A stretch of 64,000 nt of DNA from Adiantum capillus-veneris (lineage: Eukaryota; Streptophyta; Polypodiopsida; Polypodiales; Pteridaceae). Position 1 is the first letter of the stretch, and the number at the start of each line of letters is the position of its first letter. Made by a program: the position numbers and the translations under genes. This document shows positions 20,004 to 29,708 of the stretch, in pieces. The DNA lies in contig CM043954.1 of assembly GCA_014529385.2 (NCBI GenBank), positions 3,790,501 through 3,854,500 of the forward strand, read 5' to 3'. A model generated the notes under the pieces. That model was not told the origin of the DNA, made no database searches, and worked only from the letters and a program-made list of their open reading frames with translations.

Positions 20004-20633
20004 TGTAACAAACTTGGACACTCCAAGTCAAGAATCAACCGCGACAGCACCAAATAACCACTTCAAAACAATTCACAGATCACAATAGATTTGCACTGGC
20101 CCGACGGAGTTCCGTGCTTAGAGATATTGGCCCCAAAGACTGGCGCCCCTTTGGGTATTTCTTTTTGTATTAATCAATCATCAAAGTACAAGAGAGCGGT
20201 TAGGGTTTCACTCTCAGACTCTGCGTCCAGATGCTCTGAGAAGTGAGGCTCTCACCACTAATTTAAAGGTTACAAGGGATGCCCAAAAGTAGAGCCCCAA
20301 AAGCTTTCAAAATCAAAAGCATCAGTTCTCTCTCTTAGAGAGAGTCTCTTTTTTTTTTTTATTTAAAAAAAAGCAAGTTCTCTCTCTTTCATGCAAAAAG
20401 CAACGCCCAAAAGCTGCCAGCGCAAATTGCGGCGCAATTTCCGGAAAATCCGTACAACCCTGCCACGTGGCACTGGCGCCAGAAATTAGGGTTTCAGCCA
20501 GCAGTTAGGGTTTCCAGAAATTAGGGTTTGCTGCGAATTAGGGTTTCTAGCAGTTTTTAGGGTTTGCAATAATTTTAGGGTTTTTGGCAGAAATTAGGGT
20601 TTCTGTTGTCCGCCACGTCATCACTTTGTGACA
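20004..20633 (-). mobile_element. 5' LTR of chromovirus V2, with telo-box array
   Basis: 630 bp from TGTAACAAACTTGGACACTCC to CATCACTTTGTGACA. Between 20490 and 20605 TTAGGGTTT occurs seven times at spacing of roughly 12-25 bp. It interrupts family A interior sequence, which resumes at 20634. Confidence 0.8.
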
Positions 20634-21235
20634 ATTGGTGCAATCCGTGGCGTAGATGAGGAAGGGGGAGGGTCAGAAAAACCTGCTGGTGGGGAAAATT
20701 CTTCTTCGCCACTGCCATGCTCATAACCTCCATGCGAAGTGTCCATTCCGCTTCGGGTAATGACCATACATTGAAGTCTTGGGTTCTTAAGTTCACGAGG
20801 AACTTGGCTCTTGTGGCTCTTGGTTCTTGGGTTCTTGAGGGTCTTGAGTTGTTGAGGGTGTTGAGGTTCTTGAGTTCTTGAGGTTCTTGAAGTTCTTGAG
20901 GTTCTTTTTTCGCTTGCAATCCGTGTTAGAGAAGGATCTTCTCTTCACCCGAGCTCTTCTCTTTCCGCGGGCGTACCCCTTGGCGGCTTTGCGCTCACAC
21001 CAAGGTTGCTTTTTCCCACCTCACATCGATTGGCCTGCCGCTAAGTTAACGGTCCGTTCTCAATGAGTGAAAAGAGAAACAAGGGGAGGCTAGACAAGCC
21101 CTTCTTTCTTAGGTTTCCTGTCACTCTTCAAAAACACGATTAGGAACCGACACGCCCTGCGACCGCAACAAGCAAAAAAAATTATGAGGTTCTTTCCTTG
21201 AGTGATACAGAACATTGCCAAAGCTCTGATACCAA
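20634..21235 (-). mobile_element. Family A interior fragment (A4): leader and N-terminal coding part
   Basis: Matches 10690-11259: the primer-binding site (21234 down to 21223), the leader, the AAGAACCTC repeats and the region encoding the MDTS...GGDEHE segment. A frame change affects the acidic linker. The rest of the coding region is gone beyond 20634, where chromovirus LTR V2 begins. Confidence 0.7.
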
Positions 21236-22255
21236 TGTAAGGTGCAACGGAAGTGAATGTTGAAATTTTGCTCAAGATGAGTGCTTCGATCTGTGGTCAA
21301 GGTTCCTTTTACTTACGGAAGGGAGAGCCTTCCGTTCCTTTAATGAGAGAGTGCAAGTGATCACAACCAAGTGGATAAACACTGTGAATGAAGGTACTGA
21401 GACCTAGAGATAGAGAGAGAAGAATACGACACCAGACAAGTTGTCAAACCCTCCTCCGAAGGCCCTTCTGTCGGTGGCGAGAGAAGTCTATGCTATTGAT
21501 TGCACAAAACTGGTACAAGATGCTGATGCAAACTCGTGAAGCTTATGATGCAATGTGTGTCTAGGTTGGAAACGACGGCAACGACGACGTATAACTGAAA
21601 ATGCTCCTTTCGGGCTGTTCTTTATCAGCTGCAATCGCTGGATCTATCTGCTAAATTTGCTGTTGAAATGCTGAGTTCTGCTGCTGCAAAAACGCTGAAT
21701 TCTGCAGGTGCAAAAACGCTGAATTGCTGGCTCTGAAGCGCTGGGTTGCATTGCTGAAAAACGCTGATATGCCAGGCTGAAAACGCTGAGGCTTAAGGAA
21801 TGAAAATGCTAGCCCTTCAAGGGCTGAAAACACTAGGGTTCAAGGGAGTGGTTCTTGTTGAGAAGTTCTCTAGAGGGCCTGTTGCACCTAGTGCCCGTGC
21901 TCTCCTTCCTCTTCTGCCAGATTTCACTAGCTCTAGGTTTTCTTTTATATTGGCTTGGCTCATTTGCCCTACCCAATTCCCAACAAAAGTCACTTAAAAA
22001 CAATAAGTGAAAAATGGCTAAAATAGGGAAAATAGGTTCTGTGCACTGGAAAATGCTCCTGATGGATTCTGATGGTAATGCTGATGATCATGCTGTGTGC
22101 AACGAGAGGATATGCATCTACTCTAAGTGCCTTGGAATGCACGGTCTGCGAACAGACTCACAAAAGTGCCAGAACACTTTCTAAGTTAGGCTAACTGAAC
22201 CCTTGTCATGAAGTAGCTTGTCCACATGCACATAGGGTTAGATGTGCACGTGACA
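21236..22255 (-). mobile_element. Complete family A LTR (5' LTR of A4)
   Basis: TGTAAGGTGCAACGGAAGTG to GTGCACGTGACA, 1,020 bp, with the TATA-like TTTTATATTGG at about 21943-21953, the CTGAATTCTGCTGCAAAAACGC repeats at 21650-21840, and the conserved U3. Confidence 0.85.
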
Positions 22256-22371
22256 ATTTATTAATAAGTTTGATCAGGGCTAAGTTTCTGGGTGAAACTG
22301 CCTCACATCTGCCGATCCAGGAATCCGATTGATGCGGGGAATGGTTCATTGGATTCCTCTAACCTAAAACG
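22256..22371. other. Short spacer of unknown origin
   Basis: Begins ATTTATTAATAAG and ends GGATTCCTCTAACCTAAAAC; both phrases also flank 14319-14361, so it is a dispersed repeat piece. Confidence 0.4.
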
Positions 22372-23044
22372 GACAGACTTCTGGGAATGAAAGTAGAAAA
22401 AGAAAGAGCAACCCAGAGAAAAAGGATGCACGACCCAGACTTACTCCTCAGGAGCGGACTCGCTACATCAGGGAGGGAAGTGCTTTGGATGCGGGGAAAC
22501 TGGACATATCTCCGCGAAGTGCCCTAAAAAGGCACAGAAAGAACAGAATGACAAGGACGACGAAAGGCCTGAGAGTTCGAGAGCAGCTGAGGACCGTGTA
22601 CGAAAAGGAAAGATGAAAACAGGATTGGTTCCAGATTGTGTGGGTACTGATCCCGACACCATGGATGAGAGTACAGAACTTTGCCGAGCTTGGGGCAAAG
22701 TGAAAGATCAAGAGGCCCTGATTTTCTTTGATGGAGGAGCCAAGGCCAACTTCATTTCACCGAAATTGGCGGCGCGGCTCGAGATTACTCCCGATCGGAT
22801 GGGACCACTTGCAGAGGCAGTTCTAGCGGCACCCAGCAGGGACGTAGCCATTACACCTGTCATTGGCAAACTTCGGTTGCATTGTCAGGGGTATTTGGGG
22901 CATGAGGACTTCTTCATAATGCCTTTGGAGAGTTGTGATGTTCTCTTAGGGATTCCCTGGTACCACAAGAAAAACGCCGTGGTCGATTATCGGGCGAGAA
23001 AAGCGACTTTGACTACAGAAAAGGGCAGAACAACGCTAGAGTAG
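22372..23044 (+). pseudogene. Chromovirus gag zinc knuckle plus protease fragment
   Basis: The plus strand shows the end of gag, including a CCHC knuckle (CFGCGETGHISAKC, about 22477-22518). The 143-codon frame at 22613-23044 continues to a retropepsin-like domain: ALIFFDGGAKANFIS holds the catalytic Asp, and DVLLGIPWYHKKNAV is the conserved strand following it. The usual D-[S/T]-G triad reads D-G-G here. Copies at 42150 and 60220 are ruined at this spot, so this is the best view of the family's protease. The fragment is fused at about 23034 to family A LTR sequence at a shared AACGCTAGAG-type motif and has no other element parts. Confidence 0.7.
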
Positions 23045-23444
23045 TCGCGGGGGTTGGTCTTGCTGAGAAGTTGCCTATTGAGCAAGGTGCTCATGCTGCC
23101 TCTTCTGCCAATTATTGCTAGCTTAGGTTTGCTTCTATACAAACTTACTCAATTTTCCCTACCTACTTTCCAACAAAAGTGACTTAAAAATAATAAGTGA
23201 AAAATGTCAAAAATAGGTCAAATACACTGGAAAATTCCCCTGAAGGATTCTGATGGATTCTGATGGGAATGCTTATGATCATGCTGTGTGCAACCAGAGG
23301 ATATGCATCTAATCTAAGTGTCTGGACATCCACGGTCTGCGAACAGACTAGAACACTTGCTAATATAGACTGACTGGACCGACGAATACCTTGTCGTGCT
23401 GTAGCTTGTCCACGGACACGTAGGGTTGGATGTGTCACGTGACA
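23035..23444 (-). mobile_element. Family A LTR, U3 half
   Basis: From GTCGCGGGGGTTGGTCTTGC through the TATA region and U3 to GTGTCACGTGACA. The R/U5 half is replaced by the gag-protease fragment. Confidence 0.7.
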
Positions 23445-24501
23445 GATAGAGAGAGAAGAGAATACGACACTAGAAGCTTGTCAAACCCTCCTCTGAAGGC
23501 CCCACTCTCTATGGCGAGAGCGGTGTACTTATGATTGCACAAATCTCTACAATGCTTGGACTTGCCGATGATGTCGACGACGATGAGGACGACAATGAGA
23601 CGGGCTGAAATCTGAAAATGCTAATGGGTGAAATCTGCAAATCTTTATCTGCTGAATTCTGACTCTATGTCAGTGACGATGTCGATGGCGACGATGCGAC
23701 GACGACGCATTGAAAACGCAGATGCTGAAATCTGCGTTTTCCGGGCTGAATCTGCAAACTTCGATGGATTTGACCGTGCGGCGAGGATCTGCTGCGGGAA
23801 GGTGAGATCTGCGTGGTTCGGGGGTTCTTCTGCGGGTTCTAACTGTTGAAAACTGAAAACGCTGGTTCTAGGGCTGAATCTGTCGGGAAGATCTGCAAAA
23901 ACGCTGAGGTGTCTTGCAGATGCAAAAACGCTAGGGCTGAAAATCTTCTTGCGGGAAAATCTGCTATGGATCTGCTGTTGCAACTGCTAACGCTAGGGCT
24001 GAATTCTCCTGTGCTGTCGCCAGGCTGATGCAGATGCAAAAACGCTGGCTGATCTGGGTTCTTGTCCAAAAACGCTAGCTCCTCTGCTCTGATGCAAAAA
24101 CGCTACAGAACTTGGGGTCCTGTTGAGAAGTTGCCTGTGAGCAATGCTCCTGCTGCCTCTTCTGCCAGAAAGTGCTAGCACTAGGTTTCTATATATACAA
24201 ACTTAGTAAATTTGCCCTACCTACTTTCCAACAAAAGTCACTTAAAAATAACAAGTGAAAACGTCAAAAATAGAGAAAATAAGTCTATGCACTATAAAAA
24301 TGCTCCTGATGGGTTCTGATGGTCATGCTCTGTGCAAACAGAGGATATGCATCTAATCTAAGTGTCTGGACATGCACGGTCTGCGAATAGACTCACAAAA
24401 GTGCCAGATCACTTCCTATTCTAGACTGACTTGATTGAACTGAATCCTGGTCATGCTGGAGCTTGTCCATGGACACATAGGGTTGGATGTGTCACGTGAC
24501 A
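23445..24501 (-). mobile_element. 3' LTR of family A element A5, U5 end truncated
   Basis: Starts abruptly at GATAGAGAGAGAAGAGAATACG (about 200 bp of the U5 end are missing) and ends with GTGTCACGTGACA at 24501, adjoining the polypurine tract of the A5 interior. CAAAAACGCT repeats are dense at 23890-24110. Confidence 0.8.
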
Positions 24502-24935
24502 TCCCCTCCTTTGCAAAGTGAGGTATTGGTACCGAACTGTATGGCGTCGAGGGAGATCGCCAACTGGAAAGGACTCTTTGCCGGGGCACTCTGATGTGTG
24601 GGTTATGCAATACTTGAACTTCATAAAGGTCTGCAACGCTTGCTTCTTTGGGCCGAGCCGAAAGCGACACAAAGTCATATGAGGCTCCTTCACTGCTACC
24701 TTCTTGAAGAATCTCCGAAGGTGAAAATTCTTGAAACCACTTCCAACACAAAAACATGAACATACCCACTATTCCTTCGAACAAACTGTGCATGCAATGC
24801 AGACGAACAAATTGACGGAGTGCCAAACCGTTCATCAAACATACGCAAACAATGGGGTCGAATTTTGACTTTCTGATCTAAATCAATCAACTGTGGCAAA
24901 ACACAATGGAAATGCCTATGCTTGATGCTCAATCC
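24502..24935 (-). pseudogene. C-terminal tail of A5 cargo protein and polypurine tract
   Basis: The polypurine tract (minus TTTGCAAAGGAGGGGA) occupies about 24502-24517. Upstream of it lies the region that in A7 encodes the last part of the cargo protein (ALKEPHxTLCRFRxGPKKQ, ALQTFMKFK). Here it is split between frames, and the GEESF terminus is shortened. An overlapping frame (24416-24838) also stays open, with SARPKEASVADLYEVQVLH; it is conserved in A7 only because the DNA is conserved, and I do not treat it as the protein. Confidence 0.55.
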
Positions 24936-25856
24936 TTATTGTGCTCTTTCTGATACTGTGTCGTGCCAAGGAAGAGACATGCAATGTGGCTTCCTTGAAT
25001 GCATACTTATTAGCTTTTCATGAAAAATCCGCATACATTCGTGCTCATTCATGAGTGAAACGTGCTCAACGTACAATATGTCATGCCAAGGAAAAGGGAT
25101 CACATAAAGACGCCTTCTAAAATACAGGAAACGATCACGAATGAAACACTCATACAATGCGTGCTGACTAATCATGCGAACACATAGTACTTCCTGTGAG
25201 GGGTCTCTGGACCTAGGCTCGAGAGCCAAGATCGGTTCTTCCTGTTTGATCGAATCTTCCTGTGGGGGTTCTGTAGACCTCGACTTAAGAGCCAAGATCG
25301 GTTCTTCATGATTGATCGAATCTGCAATGAGGTTAGCTTCACTAGAGAAATTATCAACTAACACATCATCCTTGTGAACAATCACATCATCTTCATGCAA
25401 ATCATCATGCTTGTGAGAAATCACATCTTGATCATCATGCAAATCCTGTGTGTCAGGCTTTGGAGAAGAAGAGACTGAGAGAGTCTCCTTTTCTCGAATC
25501 TCTTGCATCTGTGCCTCAACTTGAGAAAAGAGTCGCAACATTTCATTCATGTGTCGGTCGTTCATTGCTTGTCTTGTTTTGTTCTCGCGATCAAATGCTA
25601 CTTGTCTTTCTTTGTTCTCGCAATCAAATTCTGCTTCTCTTTCTTTGTTCTCGCGATCCAACTTTGCTTCTCGTGCTTTGGCTTCCAAGCATGCTTGCTC
25701 GTGCTCACGCTCTATGGCTGCCATTCTTTCTTCGTATTCACGATCTATGGCTACCCTTCTTTCTGCGGATTCACGATCTATGGCTGCCATTCTTTCTGCT
25801 TTACTTGCTTCGCGTTCTAACTTCCTTTTCATAAACAACTGCTTCAACTCCTCCAT
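24936..25856 (-). CDS. Coiled-coil, Asp/His-rich cargo protein of family A (A5)
   Basis: A 306-residue frame without recognised enzymatic domains. Residues 1-110 form a highly charged coiled coil (repeats of ERMAAIDRE and DRENKERxA). A conserved LFSQVEAQMQEIREKETLSV block follows, then an acidic His/Asp stretch (DLHDDQDVISHKHDDLHEDD), two copies of EEPILALxxRSxxP, and a conserved C-terminal domain from about residue 220: VLCVRMISQHALYECFIRD, FLYFRRRLYVIPFPWHDILY, HVSLMNEHECMRIFHEKL. Met1 aligns with a point inside longer copies; in 10352-10921 the protein begins further upstream at MVITRSG, so this copy has probably lost its N-terminus to a frameshift near 25920. It is encoded between primer-binding site and polypurine tract with no pol genes, so it looks like the sole product of a non-autonomous LTR element. 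The family is unknown to me. Confidence 0.65.
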   Translation of the reverse strand: MEELKQLFMKRKLEREASKAERMAAIDRESAERRVAIDREYEERMAAIEREHEQACLEAKAREAKLDRENKEREAEFDCENKERQVAFDRENKTRQAMNDRHMNEMLRLFSQVEAQMQEIREKETLSVSSSPKPDTQDLHDDQDVISHKHDDLHEDDVIVHKDDVLVDNFSSEANLIADSINHEEPILALKSRSTEPPQEDSIKQEEPILALEPRSRDPSQEVLCVRMISQHALYECFIRDRFLYFRRRLYVIPFPWHDILYVEHVSLMNEHECMRIFHEKLISMHSRKPHCMSLPWHDTVSERAQ

Positions 25857-26149
25857 AGGAGTTAGTGCAATCCTTGGCGTAGACGGGGAAGGGAGAGGGT
25901 CGGAAACACCTCTTGGTGGGGAAAATTCTTCTTGCCTCTCTCATGCTCATCACCGCCAAGCGAAGTATCCATTCCACTTCGAGTGATGACCATCCATTGA
26001 AGTCTTGGGTTCTTGTGGTCTTAGGTTCTTAAGTTCACGAGGAACTTAGGTTCTTGTGGGTCTTGGTTCTTGGGGGTTCTTAAGCTCTTGAGGTTCTTGA
26101 GGATCGTGAGGTTCTTGGGTTCTTGAGGTTCTTCTTTAGCTTGCAATCT

Positions 26150-26482
26150 GTGTTAGAGAAGGATCTTCTCTTCACCCAAGTTCTGCTCTTTTCTACGGGC
26201 GCACCCCTTGGCGGCCTTGCGCTCACACCAAGGTTGCTTTTTCCAACCTCACGTCAATTGGCCGGCCGCTAAGTGCACGGTCCGCTCTCAATGACTGAAA
26301 AGAGGCACAAGGGGAGGCCAGACAAGCCCTTCTTTCTTGGGTTTCCTGTCACTCTACAAAAACACGATTAGGAATCGATACGCCCAAGAGAACGTGGGTT
26401 ACGTGCGACCGCAACAAGCACAAAAAATTCTTGTGGTTCTTTCCTTGAGTGATACAAAACACTGCCAAAGCTCTGATACCAA
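26150..26482 (-). promoter_or_regulatory. 5' leader and primer-binding site of A5
   Basis: Minus TGGTATCAGAGC (26481 down to 26470) abuts the LTR at 26483; the conserved family A leader follows. Confidence 0.8.
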
Positions 26483-27690
26483 TGTAAGGTACAGCGGAAG
26501 TGAATGTTGAATTTTGCTCAAGATGAGTGCTCCGAACTGTGCTCAAGGTTTCTTTTACTAGGAAGGGAGAGCCTTTCGTTCCTTTAGTGAGAGAGTGCAA
26601 TGGACACAAACAAAGTGGTGAACACTGTGAATGAAGGTGTTGAGGCTGAGAGATAGAGAGAGAAGAGAATACGACACCAGAATGTTGTCAAACCCTCCTC
26701 CGAAGGCCCCACTCTCTATTGCGAGAGCAGTCTACTTATGATTGCACAAATCTCTTCAATGCTTGGACTTGCCGACGATGTCGACGACCAATGCGGACGA
26801 CGATGAGACTGGCTGAAATCTGAAAATGCTAATGGCTGAAATCTGCAAATCTTTATCTGCTGAATTTTGACTCTATGTCGATGGCGACAATGCAACGACG
26901 ACGCGCTGAAAACGCAGATGCTGAAATCTGCGTTTTCCGGGCTGAATCTGCAAACTTCGATGGATCTGACCATGCGGCGAGGATCTACTACGGGAAGGTG
27001 AGATCTGCGAGGTTCGGGGGTTCTCTTCTACGGGTTCTAACTGCTGAAAACTGAAACGCTGGTTCTAGGGCTGAATCTGTCGTGAACATCTGCAAAAACG
27101 CTGAGATGTCTTGCAGATGCAAAAACGCTAGTTCTTGAGGGAAAATCTGCTATGGATCTGCTGTTGCAACTGCTAACGCTAGGGCTGAATTCTCCTTTGC
27201 TGTCGCCACGCTCATGCAGATGCAAAAACGCTGGCTGATATGGGTTCTTGTCCAAAAACGCTAGCTCTTCTGCTGTGATGCAAAAACGCTAGAGAACTTG
27301 GGGTCCTTCTGAGAAGTTGCCTGTGAGCAATGCTCATGCTGCCTCTTCTGCCAAAAAGTGCTAGCGCTAGGTTTCTATATATACAAACTAAGTAAATTTG
27401 CCCTACCTACTTTCCAACAAAAGTCACTTAAAAATATTAAGTGAAAAATGTCAGAAATAGAAAAAATAAGTCTATGCACTGTAAAAATGCTCCTTATGGG
27501 TTTTGATGGAAATCTGATGGTCATGCTCTGTGCAACCAGAGGATATGCATCTAATCTAAGTGTCTGGACATGCACGGTCTGCGGACAGACTCACAAAAGT
27601 GCCATATCACTTCCTATTCTAGACTGACTTGATTGAACTGAACCCTGGTCATGCTCTAGCTTGTCCATGGACACGTAGGGTTGGATGTGT
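26483..27690 (-). mobile_element. 5' LTR of A5, missing its palindromic terminus
   Basis: TGTAAGGTACAGCGGAAGTG through the repeats, TATA (CTATATATAC at 27376-27385) and U3, but it stops at GGTTGGATGTGT (27690), exactly before the expected CACGTGACA, and is fused there to the interior of another LTR. Confidence 0.8.
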
Positions 27691-28651
27691 ATTGATTGCA
27701 CAAATCTCTACAATGCTTGGACTTGCCGACGATGTCGACGACGATGAGGACGACGACGAGACGGGCTGAAATCTGAAATTGCTAATGGCTGAAATCTGCA
27801 AATCTTTATCTGCTGAATTCTGACTCTATGTCGGTGACGATGTCGATAAGGAGGGTACGACAACCACGCACTGAAAACGCAGATGCTGAAATCTGCGTAT
27901 TTTCGGGCTGAAACTGTAAACCTTGATGAATCTCACCATGCGGCGAGGATCTGCTACAGGAAGGTGAGATCTGCGAGGTTTGGGGGTTCTACTGCGGTGC
28001 TTGACTGCTGAAAACTGCAAACGCTGGTCTACTTGTTGATCTTGTCGCGATGAAATTGCAAAACTCTAAGGGTTGAACTGCAATCCAAAAACGCTAGGCT
28101 GATCTACTCTTTCGGGGAAATCTGCTAACGTTAGGGCTGACCTGCTGTCTGCTGTCGCCGGGAATCTGCAAGTGCAAAAACACTGGCTGATCTGGTGCAA
28201 AAACGCTAGGCCTTCTGGTGAGAGAAAACGCCAGAGTTGTCGCGGGGGTTGGTCTTGCTGAGAAGTTGCCTGTTGAGCAAGGTGCGCCTGTTGCCTTTTC
28301 TGCCAGAAAGTGCTAGCGCTAGGTTTCTATATATACAAACTTAGTAAATTTGCCCTACCTACTTTCCAACAAAAGTCACTTAAAAATAATAAGTGAAACA
28401 TGTCAAAAATAGAGAAAATAAGTCTATGCACCGTAAAAATGCTCCTGATGGGTTCTTATGGAAATCTGATGGTCATGCTCTGTGCAACCAGAGGATATGC
28501 ATCTAATCTAAGTGTCTGGACATGCACGGTCTGCGAACAGACTCACAAAAGTGCCAGATCACTTCCTATTCTAAACTAGCTTGATTAAATTGAACCCTAG
28601 TCATGCTGTAGCTTGTCCACGGACACATAGGGTTGGATGTGTCACGTGACA
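27691..28651 (-). mobile_element. Second family A LTR fused to A5
   Basis: Begins within R/U5 (ATTGATTGCACAAATCTC) and runs to a complete GTGTCACGTGACA end at 28651. The two fused LTRs are about 1 kb each and similar, so unequal LTR-LTR recombination is likely. It borders LINE sequence at 28652. Confidence 0.75.
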
Positions 28652-29509
28652 GGTTCCCTCAAGGTTGGATCACTGGGTTTCTGCACATTATAGATCAGCG
28701 AGGAGTGCTATTACCATAGGAGGTTACATTGGTGACTACTTTCACCTTTCTCGGTCGGTTAGGCAGGGATGTCCCTTGGTTGTATGCATGTATCTATTTG
28801 TGGGTGAGGCACTTTCGGATTATATTAGATCTCAACATGCAAACATTCGAGGAGTGGTTCTTCTGGTTGCAGGGGAGAGAGATCTGATTGATCAGGAGTT
28901 TGCTGATGACACCGTGCTTATGGTAAGTATGTACTTGAGTATTTGAGAGCCATGCGGGAGGTCTTGGATGTGTATTGCTTAGCCAGTGGTGCACGCATCA
29001 ACTGGTCTAAATCATACGGGATTTTGGTGGCCTCTGATGACATTCCGACATGGGGTGTAGAGGATGGTTTTACTTGGTTGCAGCCTGGTCAAACATGCCG
29101 GTACTTGGGTTTTCAAGTTGGTTTGGATGTATCCTCAAAGCAGCAGTTTATGCCCGTGTTTCCGTCTCTCATACGAAAACTGTCATTGGTCCTCGCAACA
29201 CCTTTCTCTTGCTAGGAGAGTACTTGTTGCGAATCAGGTTTTGTTGGCATCGGTATGGTATATTGCTTCTTGCTGGATGCTTCATTCGGGCGTCATGAAG
29301 AGGTTACGTCGCTTGATTCTTCGTAAGTTTCTTTGGGGTGGCTCAGATGGGTCCAATGATACCAGGGCACGTGTTGCTTGGCGGACGATCATTATGCCCA
29401 AGGAGAAGGGTGGTCTTGGTATCATAGATCCTGAGATGCAGTGCAGAGCTTTACTGACCAAGTTTATTGTCCCAGGACTATTTGCGCGCAATGAAACTTG
29501 GAAGGTACT
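28652..29509 (+). pseudogene. LINE (L1-type) reverse transcriptase, 5' part of L1
   Basis: Plus-strand frames show the L1-type reverse transcriptase core: FHLSRSVRQGCPL, FVGEALSDYIRSQHANIRGV, DQEFADDTVLM (the catalytic F/Y-A-D-D motif), then CLASGARINWSKSYGI, LQPGQTCRYLGFQVGL, SLARRVLVANQVLLASVWYI and GGLGIIDPEMQCRALLTKF. At least two frameshifts (near 28930 and 29180) and one stop make it inactive. The N-terminal part is absent because a family A LTR abuts at 28651. The element continues at 35630 beyond the inserted family A element. Confidence 0.8.
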
Positions 29510-29708
29510 TGTCACGTGACACATCCAACCCTATGTGTCCGTGGACAAGCTACAACATGACCAGGGTTCAGTTCAATCAAGTCAGTCTAGAATAGGAAGT
29601 GATCTGGCACTTTTGTGAGTCTGTTCGCAGACCCTGCATATCCAAACACTTAGAATAGATGCATATCCTCCGGTTGCACACAACATGATCATCAGCATTA
29701 CCATCAGA
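29510..29708 (+). mobile_element. 5' LTR of family A element A6, first part
   Basis: Plus orientation, beginning TGTCACGTGACACATCC. It is interrupted at 29708 by the hAT element and continues at 32926. Confidence 0.85.

Noticed and set aside
20490-20605. True interstitial telomere array
   Set aside because: The TTAGGGTTT units are spaced irregularly by LTR sequence and recur in homologous LTRs, so they are LTR motifs, not a telomere remnant.
24416-24838. 140-residue frame with ARPKEASVADLYEVQVLH, similar to 54306-54587
   Set aside because: It overlaps the cargo C-terminus in another frame and runs into the LTR; the 276-residue frame of A7 better explains the conservation.
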